DNA of 42,219 nt from DASQUK01 sp046723645 (GTDB taxonomy: Bacteria > Actinomycetota > Acidimicrobiia > Acidimicrobiales > VFJN01): positions 1 to 42,219 of the forward strand of contig JBKOUY010000039.1 of NCBI GenBank assembly GCA_046723645.1, read 5' to 3'. This document shows, piece after piece, positions 27,274 through 35,071 of the stretch; within the stretch, counting starts at the first letter, position 1, and each line of letters begins with the position of its first letter. The notes beneath the pieces are model-generated. The model was not told the DNA's origin and searched no databases. It saw only the letters and a list, made by a program, of their open reading frames with translations. The position numbers were made by a program, and so were the translations under genes.

Positions 27274-28281
27274 TCAGCAATCCGCATCGGGAACACGTTC
27301 GCCGTCGAGCTGGATGCCGCGCGCCACCACCTCGCCGTCGCCGACAACGCTGCCGCGCAGGACCTGTGCGCCCTCCGCCACCACGGCACCCTCGCCCACC
27401 ACCGACCCGTCGACGACCGCGGTCGGGCACACCCGAACGCCGGGCAGCAGTACCGCGTTCTCGACCCGGGCGCCGTCGGACACCACCGTGCCGGGCCCGA
27501 CGACCGAGCGCTTGACGGCGGCATCGGTCGCGACCTGGGCGTCGCGGTGGATGCCGTCGACCGGGGCACCCCGCACCCCGTCGACGAGGTCGAGCTGGGC
27601 TTGGATGTACTCGCAGGGCGTGCCGGTGTCGATCCAGTAGCAGCCGTCGGGGCGGGCGTAGAGGCTGCCGTCGGACGCCATTGCCGGGAAGGTCTCCCGC
27701 TCGACCGAGACCCTCCGCCTCTGCGGGATGCGGTCGAGCACCGACGGCTCAAGGACGTACGTGCCGGCGTTGATGAGGTCGCTCGCCGCCTCGCCGCGGG
27801 GCGGCTTCTCGACGAACGCCGACACCCGGCCGGTCGTGTCGGTGAGCACGACGCCGTAGCGGGAAGGGTCGTCGACCCGGTGCAGCGAGATGGTTGCCTC
27901 GGCACCCCGGGCCTCGTGGAACGCAACGAACGCTGTGACGTCGAGGTCGGTGAGCACGTCGCCGTTGACCACGAGGAAGCGCTCGTCGATCCCGGCGTCC
28001 CGTGCCGCGAAGCCGATGGCGCCGGCGGTATCGAGCGGCTCGGGCTCGACCGCGTAGTGCAGCGTGGCGCCGGCGCAGCGCCCGCGGGGGTAGGCATCTC
28101 GGAACCCGTCGGGTTGGTAGCCGAGCGACAGCACAACGTCGTCGACCCCGTGGTCGACCAGGTGGCCCACCACGTGCTCGATCATCGGGCGGTTGACGAT
28201 CGGCAGCATCTGCTTGGGCCGGTGGTGCGTCAGGGGGCGCAGGCGCGTGCCGAAGCCACCGACGAGCACGACCGCCCGCAA
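27274..28281 (-). CDS. Sugar-1-phosphate nucleotidyltransferase, probable GDP-mannose pyrophosphorylase
   Basis: A 335-residue protein. The nucleotidyltransferase domain has VVLVGGFGTRLRPLTHHRPK (the G-x-GTRL-x9-PK signature), FLVVNGDVLTDLD with the metal Asp, RYGVVLTD and FVEKPP. From about residue 250 a left-handed beta-helix of hexapeptide repeats follows (AVVDGSVVGEGAVVAEGAQV). The architecture and the opening match mycobacterial ManB (mannose-1-P guanylyltransferase), so it likely makes GDP-mannose from the product of phosphomannomutase; glucose-1-P thymidylyltransferase is the alternative. TTG at 28281 is chosen as start because it gives the family start MRAVVLVGGFGT and is one base after the upstream stop. 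Confidence 0.82.
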   Translation of the reverse strand: MRAVVLVGGFGTRLRPLTHHRPKQMLPIVNRPMIEHVVGHLVDHGVDDVVLSLGYQPDGFRDAYPRGRCAGATLHYAVEPEPLDTAGAIGFAARDAGIDERFLVVNGDVLTDLDVTAFVAFHEARGAEATISLHRVDDPSRYGVVLTDTTGRVSAFVEKPPRGEAASDLINAGTYVLEPSVLDRIPQRRRVSVERETFPAMASDGSLYARPDGCYWIDTGTPCEYIQAQLDLVDGVRGAPVDGIHRDAQVATDAAVKRSVVGPGTVVSDGARVENAVLLPGVRVCPTAVVDGSVVGEGAVVAEGAQVLRGSVVGDGEVVARGIQLDGERVPDADC

Positions 28282-28282
28282 C

Positions 28283-29068
28283 TCAGCCCCCGGCCGTGGT
28301 TGTGGTGGCCTCGCCCGCGGTTGTGGTGGTCGCGCCCTCGCCGGCCGTCGTCGTGCTCGAGCCTGCCGGTGCGGTCGTCGTGCTCGAGCCCGACTCGGCC
28401 CCGGCGTCGACGGAGCCCAGCTCGGCCAGGTTGGCGGCGGTCGGAGGCCTGGGGATGTCGGTTTCGCCCTCGGGCACGAACGCGATCGTGTAGCCCTCGC
28501 CGTCGCCGCGGAAGCGGATGTCGCGCAGCCCGCTCGTGAGCAGTGCGGGCTTGGCGCTCTCGTCGGAGACGTCCTCCCACTGGGCGACGACCAGCTCGGC
28601 GGCCTTGCCGTCGCACTCGTCGTCACCCTCCTTCCAGGTCTTCGCGCCGTCGGGCAGCTCGTCCTTCCCGATCGTCAGCTCGTCATCGGAGAGCTTGACG
28701 TCGGTGTCCTCGAGGAAGGTGCCGAGCGTGGCGTTCTCGCCGGCACCGCTCTGCGAGAACGGGTGGATGTGGATCACGCCGTCGCCGTGGGTGTGGATGC
28801 CGGTCGTGGCCTCGAACTCGGGGATGTCGGGCTGCCACTCGCCGCAGACGTAGATGCCGAAGGCGGCGTGCCAGTGGTCGCCGAGGACCGGCGGGATGCT
28901 CGTGTCGTCCTTGCGATCGTCGGCCGCGTACCAGACCAGTGCCGATCCGAGCAGCACGATGGCGCCGATCACCCCCGGGAACAGAAGATTGCGCTGGCGG
29001 CCGGCGGAGGAGCGGCCTCCGGCGCGGGCCGCCCGGGCGACCTTCTTGGCGGAGGATGCCTTACCCAT
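28283..29068 (-). CDS. Membrane-anchored His-rich protein with Thr-rich tail, unknown function
   Basis: A 261-residue protein: a basic N-terminus (MGKASSAKKVARAARAGGRS), one helix (about 28-48), then an outer domain. The striking part is a pair of His clusters: DHWHAAFGIYVCGEW (His65, His67, Cys75) and GIHTHGDGVIHIHPF (His92, His94, His100, His102). Six histidines within 40 residues suggest a metal site; Cys75 and Cys152 could form a disulfide. The tail from about 229 is Ser/Thr/Ala-Gly with four TTT blocks, a likely O-glycosylated wall spacer. I recall similar proteins in acidimicrobial and Chloroflexi genomes but no function. It lies inside a glycosyltransferase operon, so a role in surface glycan assembly is inferred. 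Confidence 0.75.
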   Translation of the reverse strand: MGKASSAKKVARAARAGGRSSAGRQRNLLFPGVIGAIVLLGSALVWYAADDRKDDTSIPPVLGDHWHAAFGIYVCGEWQPDIPEFEATTGIHTHGDGVIHIHPFSQSGAGENATLGTFLEDTDVKLSDDELTIGKDELPDGAKTWKEGDDECDGKAAELVVAQWEDVSDESAKPALLTSGLRDIRFRGDGEGYTIAFVPEGETDIPRPPTAANLAELGSVDAGAESGSSTTTAPAGSSTTTAGEGATTTTAGEATTTTAGG

Positions 29069-29080
29069 AAGCGCCCAACG

Positions 29081-30385
29081 CTACCCTGCGCCACCCCCGT
29101 TGGTGGAACCGCCCCCCGGCCGCCGCCGGGCGACCAGCTCGTCGAACAGCGCCTCGTAGCGACCGGCGACCGTCGCCGGGGACGCCCAGCGCTCGACGAA
29201 CGCCCGCCCGGCGGCCCCGATCGCCCGTGCCCGCGCCGGGTCGTCGAGCAGGGCCGTCAGCGCCGCCGCGAACGCCTCCGGATCGTCCGGTGGGACGGCC
29301 AGGCCGGCGCCGGCCTTCTCCACCACCCGGGCCACCTCCGTGCCCTCGTCGACGCTCGCCACCACCGGGCGACCCGCCGCCAGGATCGAATAGACCTTCG
29401 ACGGCACGCTGGAGCGCGCCAGGCCCCTCCGCAAGGGCACCACGTGGATGTCGCCGGCGGCGAGCACCTCGGCCAGGCGCTCGCGGGGCTGGAAGTCCAC
29501 GAAGCGCACGTTGTCGAGCCCGGCTGCCTGACGCTCGAGGTCCGGTCGCGCCGATCCGCCGCCGTTGATCACGAACACGACCTCGGGGTGCGACGCGGCG
29601 AGCGAGCGCGCGGCGTCGACCAGCAGCTCGAGCGACTGGGAGAAGCCGACGTTGCCGGCGTACATGACGACCGGCCGGTCGCCGAGCCCGTGCTCCCGAC
29701 GATATGCGCCGCCGCCCGGGGTGCCCGTCCGGTCGCGGGGCGCGAGCCGTGCCGTGTCCACGAAGTTGGGGATGACCCGGATGCGGTCGTACGGGTCGGG
29801 CACCGATCCCTGGATCTTGGCGACGAGGTTGTCGCGCAGGTCGTCGGACAGCACGGTCACGGCGTCGGCGTGGCGGTACGTCCAGCGCTCGAGCCACGAC
29901 GCGAACCGGATCACGGACGGGTTGGTGATGGCGCCCAGCTCGACGGCCACGTCGGGGAAGACGTCCTGGATGTTGAAGACGAAGGGCACCCGCCAGCGCC
30001 GGGCGGCCAGCCAGCCGGCGCCACCAAGCGTGAGCGGCGGCGACATGGCCAGGACGACGTCGGGCGCATCCTGCCGCCGGCCGCCGAGCGCCATCGCGCC
30101 CGCCAAGCCGGTGAACCCGGCGAACCCGAGGGCCCGTGCGGGGATGTTGCGCTTGTCGGTCGGGAACGGGTGGACCCGCGTGATCCGCTCTGCACCGCGA
30201 TCCTCGCGGCGGACCGGCCTCCCGGACCAGCCCGGCTCGACCCGGTGATGGAGGTACCAGGGCAGCGACGTCACGACGTGCAGCTCGTGGCCGCGCTGGA
30301 CCAGCTCGCCGGCGATGCGGGTCATGACCTCCCCCGTGGGCGCCGTGTCCGGCGCGAAGTGGGGACAGATGACCAGCACCCTCAC
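29081..30385 (-). CDS. GT4 glycosyltransferase, WbuB-like
   Basis: A 434-residue GT-B enzyme. The N-terminal lobe has VRVLVICPHFAPDTAPTGEV, HVVTSLPWYLHHR, PDVVLAMSPPLTLG and VFNIQDVFPDVAVELG, a run typical of the WbuB/WcaI group of exopolysaccharide glycosyltransferases. The C-terminal lobe has VVMYAGNVGFSQSLELLVDA, VFVINGGGSARPDLE, IHVVPLRRGLARSSVPSKVY and DEGTEVARVVEKAGAG. The start GTG at 30385 overlaps the upstream stop by four bases (GTGA). An Arg-rich open frame upstream is an artefact. Donor sugar is unknown; UDP-N-acetyl sugars are usual for this group. Confidence 0.87.
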   Translation of the reverse strand: MRVLVICPHFAPDTAPTGEVMTRIAGELVQRGHELHVVTSLPWYLHHRVEPGWSGRPVRREDRGAERITRVHPFPTDKRNIPARALGFAGFTGLAGAMALGGRRQDAPDVVLAMSPPLTLGGAGWLAARRWRVPFVFNIQDVFPDVAVELGAITNPSVIRFASWLERWTYRHADAVTVLSDDLRDNLVAKIQGSVPDPYDRIRVIPNFVDTARLAPRDRTGTPGGGAYRREHGLGDRPVVMYAGNVGFSQSLELLVDAARSLAASHPEVVFVINGGGSARPDLERQAAGLDNVRFVDFQPRERLAEVLAAGDIHVVPLRRGLARSSVPSKVYSILAAGRPVVASVDEGTEVARVVEKAGAGLAVPPDDPEAFAAALTALLDDPARARAIGAAGRAFVERWASPATVAGRYEALFDELVARRRPGGGSTNGGGAG

Positions 30386-31545
30386 GATGCGACCTCCTCG
30401 ACGTCGCCGGCCTCGCCGGTGTCGTCGACGGCGATGGCGTCGCGGTAGGCCACCACGGTGTCGCGAGCGGTGTTCGCCCACGAGAACGCCCCGACCCGTT
30501 CGTGGCCGGCGGCGACCAGGCGCTCCCGCTCGTCGCCGTCGTGCAGCAGCACCAGCAAGGCCTCACCCCACGCGTCCTCGTCGTCGGGATCGATCAGGCG
30601 TCCGGCGTCCCCCACCACCTCCGGCAGCGCCGCCGCGTCGCCGGCCAGGACGGCCGTGCCCAGGCTCATCGCCTCGAGGACCGGCAGGCCGAAGCCCTCG
30701 TAGCGGGACGGGAAGGCGAGGGCCACCGCACCCCGCACGATCGCCAGCATGTCGTTGCGTGGGATCAGACCGGTGCGCCGCACGCGCCCCCGCAGGCCCG
30801 TGCCCGCGATCTGCGCCCGGACGCTGTCCTCGGACTGCGCCTCACCGCCCGTCAGCACCAGGACCACGTCGTGCTCCTGGGCCGCCACGGTCGCGAACGC
30901 CCGGATGAGCAGCTCGTGATTCTTGTGGGGCCACGTGACCGCCGGGTAGACGAACCAGCGCCGCGGCAGGCCGTAGCGGGCCTGCACCTGCCCGACAGTC
31001 ACCTGGGTGCTGGGTGCGTCGACACCCCACAGGGTCGTGCGCACACGTTCGGGCGCGATGCCGAACCGGTCGACGATGGCGCCGCGGACGAACTGGCTCG
31101 GCGCCAGCACCAGGCGGGACTTGCGCACCGAGCGCGGCACGGTGCGGTGCACGTACGCCCGCTTCACCGGGTGGAAGTTGTCGGGCATGTCGAACGGCTG
31201 CAGGTCGTGCACGGTGACGATCCCCGCGGTGCGGCGGACCGCAGGCAGGACGGCGTTCATGTGGTGGACGAGGTCGAGCCCGTCATGGCGGGCCTGGCTC
31301 GCCAGCCAGGTGTTCTCGGCCGCCACCCGCAGCGGCTTGAGCCGGCCGGTGAGGGGAACCGCCCGCGTCGGGAAGCGCTCGACCAGGTCGGGATACGTGG
31401 CGGCGAAGGCGTCGAGCACGTAGAGCGAGAGCTCGAGGTCCTCGGGCGCCTGGTCGCCGATCTCGCGCAGCAGCGACACGACGGCCGTCTCGCTGCCGCC
31501 GACGGTCCCGGGCACCAGCCACAGCAGGTTGCACCCGACCCTCAT
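30382..31545 (-). CDS. GT4 glycosyltransferase (mannosyltransferase-like)
   Basis: A 387-residue GT-B enzyme with an N-terminal MRVGCNLLWLVPGTVGGSET (donor-side GG), HDLQPFDMPDNFHPVKRAY, SQFVRGAIVDRFGI, and the C-terminal FVYPAVTWPHKNHELLIRAF, VVLVLTGGEAQSEDS and RYEGFGLPVLEAMSLGTAV (E-x7-E donor motif). This is the GT4 subtype often acting with GDP-mannose or dTDP-rhamnose. ATG at 31545 has GGGAGG 12 bases upstream; an in-frame ATG at 31599 (18 codons earlier, MSERAPSSPPQG) is the alternative and would place the start 7 bases after the upstream gene. It ends in the GTGA overlap with the WbuB-like gene. Confidence 0.86.
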   Translation of the reverse strand: MRVGCNLLWLVPGTVGGSETAVVSLLREIGDQAPEDLELSLYVLDAFAATYPDLVERFPTRAVPLTGRLKPLRVAAENTWLASQARHDGLDLVHHMNAVLPAVRRTAGIVTVHDLQPFDMPDNFHPVKRAYVHRTVPRSVRKSRLVLAPSQFVRGAIVDRFGIAPERVRTTLWGVDAPSTQVTVGQVQARYGLPRRWFVYPAVTWPHKNHELLIRAFATVAAQEHDVVLVLTGGEAQSEDSVRAQIAGTGLRGRVRRTGLIPRNDMLAIVRGAVALAFPSRYEGFGLPVLEAMSLGTAVLAGDAAALPEVVGDAGRLIDPDDEDAWGEALLVLLHDGDERERLVAAGHERVGAFSWANTARDTVVAYRDAIAVDDTGEAGDVEEVAS

Positions 31546-31606
31546 CGGGCCGCGGCCTCCCGTGCCTTGCGGCGGGCTGCTCGGGGCACGCTCGCTCATC
31601 CGACAA

Positions 31607-32734
31607 TCATCCCCCGGCCACCTCCTCGTAGGCGGCGATGGTGAGCTCCGCCGTGGTCGCCCACGTGGTCTCGGCCGCCCGCTTGCGCGCCGCCCGGCGC
31701 AACCGGTCCGCCAAGTCGTCGTCGTCGAGGACGGCGGCGAGGGCGCCGGCGATTGCGTCCGGATCCCGGGGATCGACCAGCAGGCCGACGCCCCCCTCCA
31801 CCAGCTCCTCGGTGGCGGTGCCGGCTGACGTGACCACCGGCGCACCCGCAGCCAGCGCCTCCGCCACCGGCAACCCGTAGCCTTCCCAGAGGCTCGGGTA
31901 GCAGACCACGGCCGCACCCCGGTACAGCGGGGCCAGGTCGGCCCGGGGAACGAATCCCACCAGCCGCACCCGGTCCCCGAGGCGGGCCACCGGCTCCGCG
32001 AGCGACTCGCCCCAGCCGTCCGGGCCAACGACTGCGAGCGTGACGTCGGCGTGGCGGCCGTCGCCGCCCGCGGTCATCCGGGCGAACGCGTCCAACAGGC
32101 GGCGCAGGTTCTTGCGGGGCTCGAGCGTTCCCACCGAAAGCACGTAGCGCCCCGTCAGGCCGTGGGCCCGGCGCACGCGCTCCACCTCGACATCGCTGAC
32201 AGCGCTGGCGACGCTGCCCCCGTCCATGCCCCAGGGCACGTGGCGCAGCCGGTCGTACCCGATGCCGGCGGCAGCGCAGTCCTCGAGCGTCGCCTGTGAG
32301 GGGCAGAGGACCAGGTCGGCGTCCGCCACGACGCACCGCAAGCCGGCCTCGAAGAACCGGACGCCGTTGGCCGTGAACATCGACGGATCACGCCGCCACG
32401 CCAGGTCGTGCATCGTGACCACCAGCGGCCGCGTGCGGGGCGGGATCGCGTAGCCGGTGGCGTGGACGACATCGACCGGTCCGGTGGCCCGCTCGACGGC
32501 GGGGCGGCGCCAGCGGTGCCAGGTCCGGTACAGGGCGGCGCGAGGCAGCGGCAGGTGGGTGACCGGGATGGCCGGCCGCCAGGGCTCCGGCGGCGGATGG
32601 CGATGGCGCGCCGCCACCCCCACCTGCTCGACCCGCCCCGTCGCCGTCACCGCCGCAACCTGCTCGACGACCGCGCCGGCGGTGCCGCCCGGTACCCGGT
32701 GCCAACACTGTTCGACGACCACGGCGACGCGCAC
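31607..32734 (-). CDS. GT4 glycosyltransferase, first gene of the operon
   Basis: A 375-residue GT-B enzyme: VRVAVVVEQCWHRVPGGTAG, VDVVHATGYAIPPR, VVTMHDLAWRRDPSMF, CPSQATLEDCAAAGI, then YVLSVGTLEPRKNLRRLLDA, LAVVGPDGWGESL and LWEGYGLPVAEALAAGAPV (donor motif). It resembles the GT4 at 21367 in layout, so the two may be related mannosyl- or rhamnosyltransferases. GTG at 32734 matches the family start; the upstream extension to 32785 is unlikely. It is divergent from the GDP-fucose synthase-like gene, 77 bases away, and heads the six-gene run down to 26309. Confidence 0.86.
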   Translation of the reverse strand: MRVAVVVEQCWHRVPGGTAGAVVEQVAAVTATGRVEQVGVAARHRHPPPEPWRPAIPVTHLPLPRAALYRTWHRWRRPAVERATGPVDVVHATGYAIPPRTRPLVVTMHDLAWRRDPSMFTANGVRFFEAGLRCVVADADLVLCPSQATLEDCAAAGIGYDRLRHVPWGMDGGSVASAVSDVEVERVRRAHGLTGRYVLSVGTLEPRKNLRRLLDAFARMTAGGDGRHADVTLAVVGPDGWGESLAEPVARLGDRVRLVGFVPRADLAPLYRGAAVVCYPSLWEGYGLPVAEALAAGAPVVTSAGTATEELVEGGVGLLVDPRDPDAIAGALAAVLDDDDLADRLRRAARKRAAETTWATTAELTIAAYEEVAGG

Positions 32735-32797
32735 GGCCGGTGATCCTCGCACGTCGAGTGCGACAGCGGTACCCGGACGCCCCACAGGGGCGACCGT

Positions 32798-32803
32798 TAG
32801 AGT
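32798..32803 (+). promoter_or_regulatory. Putative -10 box, leaderless fucose-synthase gene
   Basis: TAGAGT is eight bases before the ATG at 32812 and no Shine-Dalgarno sequence is present, which suggests a leaderless transcript. It lies in the 77-base divergent gap shared with the GT4 gene on the other strand. Confidence 0.4.
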
Positions 32804-32811
32804 GGCTCGCC

Positions 32812-33774
32812 ATGATCGAGGACTGGTCCGCCGTTACCGTGCTGGTCACCGGGGGGCGCGGCTTCCTCGGGAGCGCCGTCTGTGCCCGGCTCCGCGCCCG
32901 CGGCGTGGTGCGGCTGGAGACACCGACGTCGGCCGACTACGACCTGCGGCGCATCGACGACGTGGCCCGGCTGTTCGATGACGTGCGGCCCGACCTGGTC
33001 ATCCACCTTGCCGCCCGAGTGGGCGGGATCGGCGCCAACATGGCCCGCCCGGCGGACCTCTACCTGGACAACCTGCTCATGGGCACATATGTGATCGAGC
33101 AGGCCCGCCTCGCGGGAACCCCGAAGACCGTGGTCACCGGGACGATCTGCTCCTACCCGAAGCACACGCCGGTCCCGTTCAGCGAGGACTCGCTGTGGCA
33201 GGGGTATCCGGAGGAGACCAACGCGCCCTACGGGATCGCCAAGCTGGCCCACCTGGTCCAGGCGCAGGCCAACCGGGAGCAGTACGGCCAGAACGTCGCG
33301 TATCTGATGCCCACGAACCTCTACGGGCCCGGGGACAAGTTCCACCCGGACGTGAGCCACGTCATCCCGGCGCTGATCAAGAAGTGTGTCGACGCCAAGG
33401 AGGCGGGCGCCGATCACATCGAGGTCTGGGGCACCGGGTCGGCGTCGCGTGAGTTCCTGTTCGTGGACGACGCCGCCGAGGGCATCGTGCTGGCCGCCGA
33501 GCGGTACGACGGGCCCGAGCCGGTCAACCTGGGCACCGACGAGGAGCTGCCGATCCGCGACCTGGTGAAGCTGGTGGCTGACGCCACCGGATTCGAGGGC
33601 GAGATCCGCTGGGACTCGTCCAAGCCCGACGGCCAGCCCCGCCGCCGGGTGGATCCCGGCCGGGCGGCCGCCACCTTCGGGTTCGAGGCCCGCACCGACT
33701 TCGCCGAGGGCCTGCGGCTGACCGTGGACTGGTACGTCGCCCACCGGGCCGAGGCCGAAGCCCGCGAGCAATGA
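32812..33774 (+). CDS. fcl: GDP-L-fucose synthase-like epimerase/reductase
   Basis: A 320-residue SDR: VLVTGGRGFLGSAVCARL, IHLAARVGGIGANMARPADL, TGTICSYPKHTPVPFSED, NAPYGIAKLAHLVQAQANRE and MPTNLYGPGDKFHPDVSHVI are GDP-fucose synthase (GFS/WcaG) signatures. It would epimerise C3/C5 and reduce GDP-4-keto-6-deoxymannose to GDP-L-fucose. The usual catalytic Ser is Thr111; Cys113, Tyr140, Lys144 and His183 are kept. It stands alone on the plus strand, far from gmd. Close relatives make GDP-L-colitose or other heptose products, so the exact product is open. Just past the stop, GCCGG-CACCTC-CCGGC (33777-33792) is a weak hairpin. Confidence 0.82.
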   Translation: MIEDWSAVTVLVTGGRGFLGSAVCARLRARGVVRLETPTSADYDLRRIDDVARLFDDVRPDLVIHLAARVGGIGANMARPADLYLDNLLMGTYVIEQARLAGTPKTVVTGTICSYPKHTPVPFSEDSLWQGYPEETNAPYGIAKLAHLVQAQANREQYGQNVAYLMPTNLYGPGDKFHPDVSHVIPALIKKCVDAKEAGADHIEVWGTGSASREFLFVDDAAEGIVLAAERYDGPEPVNLGTDEELPIRDLVKLVADATGFEGEIRWDSSKPDGQPRRRVDPGRAAATFGFEARTDFAEGLRLTVDWYVAHRAEAEAREQ

Positions 33775-33814
33775 GGGCCGGCACCTCCCGGCAGGCCCGC
33801 GCGCACCAGGAGCA

Positions 33815-33940
33815 GAGCGGATAGGTACGTCGTCTGGGCTTACGGTGGTCTGTGCTGCCGGGAGGCCGGGCTGTGTGGCATGGGCTCACGTTGCTAATCC
33901 CGTACTGTTCTGAGCCCACTTGCGGGCCTAACCGCTCGGC
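33815..33940 (-). repeat. MITE-like repeat family 2, copy 2 (inverted)
   Basis: On the plus strand it begins GAGCGGATAGGTACG and ends CCTAACCGCTCGGC, so the ends are near-perfect inverted repeats (GAGCGGATAGG against GAGCGGTTAGG). Reverse-complemented it aligns gaplessly to 24426-24551 at 79%. It lies between two convergent genes; the stop of the winged-helix gene begins 4 bases beyond. Confidence 0.8.
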
Positions 33941-33943
33941 GTC

Positions 33944-35056
33944 TCAGGGCGCCCGCACTGCCAGCGACAGGGGCCGGCCAGTGCCGGCCGCTAGGTGCTT
34001 CACCTCGGCCTCCAGGGCCCCGACCGGGACGTCGGCCTCGGGGAACGGCCGCACGTCCACCGTCCCGTCCGTCAGCTCCCACACGCCCGCCACCCGTCCC
34101 TCGTGTATCACCACGGGCGAGATCCAGCCCGCCGTCCGGCTCACCGCCTTCCGGCGGTTGGCGGCCACGATCCGGACGTCACCCGTGCCCGGGCCCAGCA
34201 CGTACTGATCGAAGCCCGCCAGGAGCCGCACCACGCGTGACGGGCGCGTGCGGGCCAGCGCGTCGACGTCGGCCGCCAACATCGAGCACTCGACGCCGTC
34301 CACGTCCACGGCCGCCAGCTGGTCCCCCACGACGGCGAACCACGAGCGGAGCGCCGCCTTGCGGGACACGCCGCGCGTGAGCCAGGCGTCGAACGTGGCC
34401 GGCGTGGCCGGCCCGTGGGCGTGCAGGTAGGCGGGGACCACGGTGTGGGCGGCCTCCTCGGGCTCGGGCACGCCCGACCAGTCGCGGATCCAGGAGCGGG
34501 GCGACGTGAACGTGACGCGGGTGCCTTGGGCGGGGCCATGGCAGATCCTGCCCATCCACGCGAGCGGCTTGAGCACGGCGCTCCAGCCGGACGTTAGCTG
34601 CGACTCCAGGTCGGCGAACCCCTCCCGCCCGACCAGCGCGGCGGTGAGCTCCTGACGGGTGAGAACCCTGCCGTCGAGCACCTCGTCGACGGCCTCGCCC
34701 AGGGCCTCCATCCGCGGCGGCGTCACCCCGAAGGTCCGCTGCCACACCGGCTTCTCCCACGTCCGGGGCGCGGCCACGAGCGAGAGGTAGGCGCCCACCT
34801 GGGACACGCCGTGGACGTGGAGGGTGCCCCGCACGGTCCACGTCTTGACGACCGTGCGGGCGTCGAGCGCGTTGGCGACCGCGCCCGGCGCGGGCCGCCG
34901 CCGGCGCGTGGCGACCGCGAGCTCCGCCGACGACGCAACCTGGGCCTGCACGCCGGCCAGCCGTTCCACGACCTGCTCCGTCGTGGCGTCGGTGCGGGGC
35001 GCCAGGCCCTGCTGTCGCAGCCGCCATGCCAGCACCTGGTCGTAGGTCACCTTCAT
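33944..35056 (-). CDS. Winged helix DNA-binding domain protein (AlkZ/YcaQ-like family)
   Basis: A 370-residue protein with VLAWRLRQQGLAP at the start, LAGVQAQVASSAELAVATR, KTWTVRGTLHVHGVSQVGAY and, near the end, DQYVLGPGTGDVRIV and GWISPVVIHEGRVAGVWEL. This is the 'winged helix DNA-binding domain-containing protein' family (HTH_42). Some relatives (AlkZ, YcaQ) are DNA glycosylases that unhook interstrand crosslinks or remove alkylated bases; they use a Gln-x-Gln motif, and QAQ is present here (GVQAQVAS). So DNA repair, not regulation, is my preferred reading, though most actinobacterial members are untested. It does not obviously belong to the glycan system. It lies 16 bases after the UXS-like gene on the same strand. 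Confidence 0.82.
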   Translation of the reverse strand: MKVTYDQVLAWRLRQQGLAPRTDATTEQVVERLAGVQAQVASSAELAVATRRRRPAPGAVANALDARTVVKTWTVRGTLHVHGVSQVGAYLSLVAAPRTWEKPVWQRTFGVTPPRMEALGEAVDEVLDGRVLTRQELTAALVGREGFADLESQLTSGWSAVLKPLAWMGRICHGPAQGTRVTFTSPRSWIRDWSGVPEPEEAAHTVVPAYLHAHGPATPATFDAWLTRGVSRKAALRSWFAVVGDQLAAVDVDGVECSMLAADVDALARTRPSRVVRLLAGFDQYVLGPGTGDVRIVAANRRKAVSRTAGWISPVVIHEGRVAGVWELTDGTVDVRPFPEADVPVGALEAEVKHLAAGTGRPLSLAVRAP

Positions 35057-35071
35057 CGAAGTCCGGGCGCC

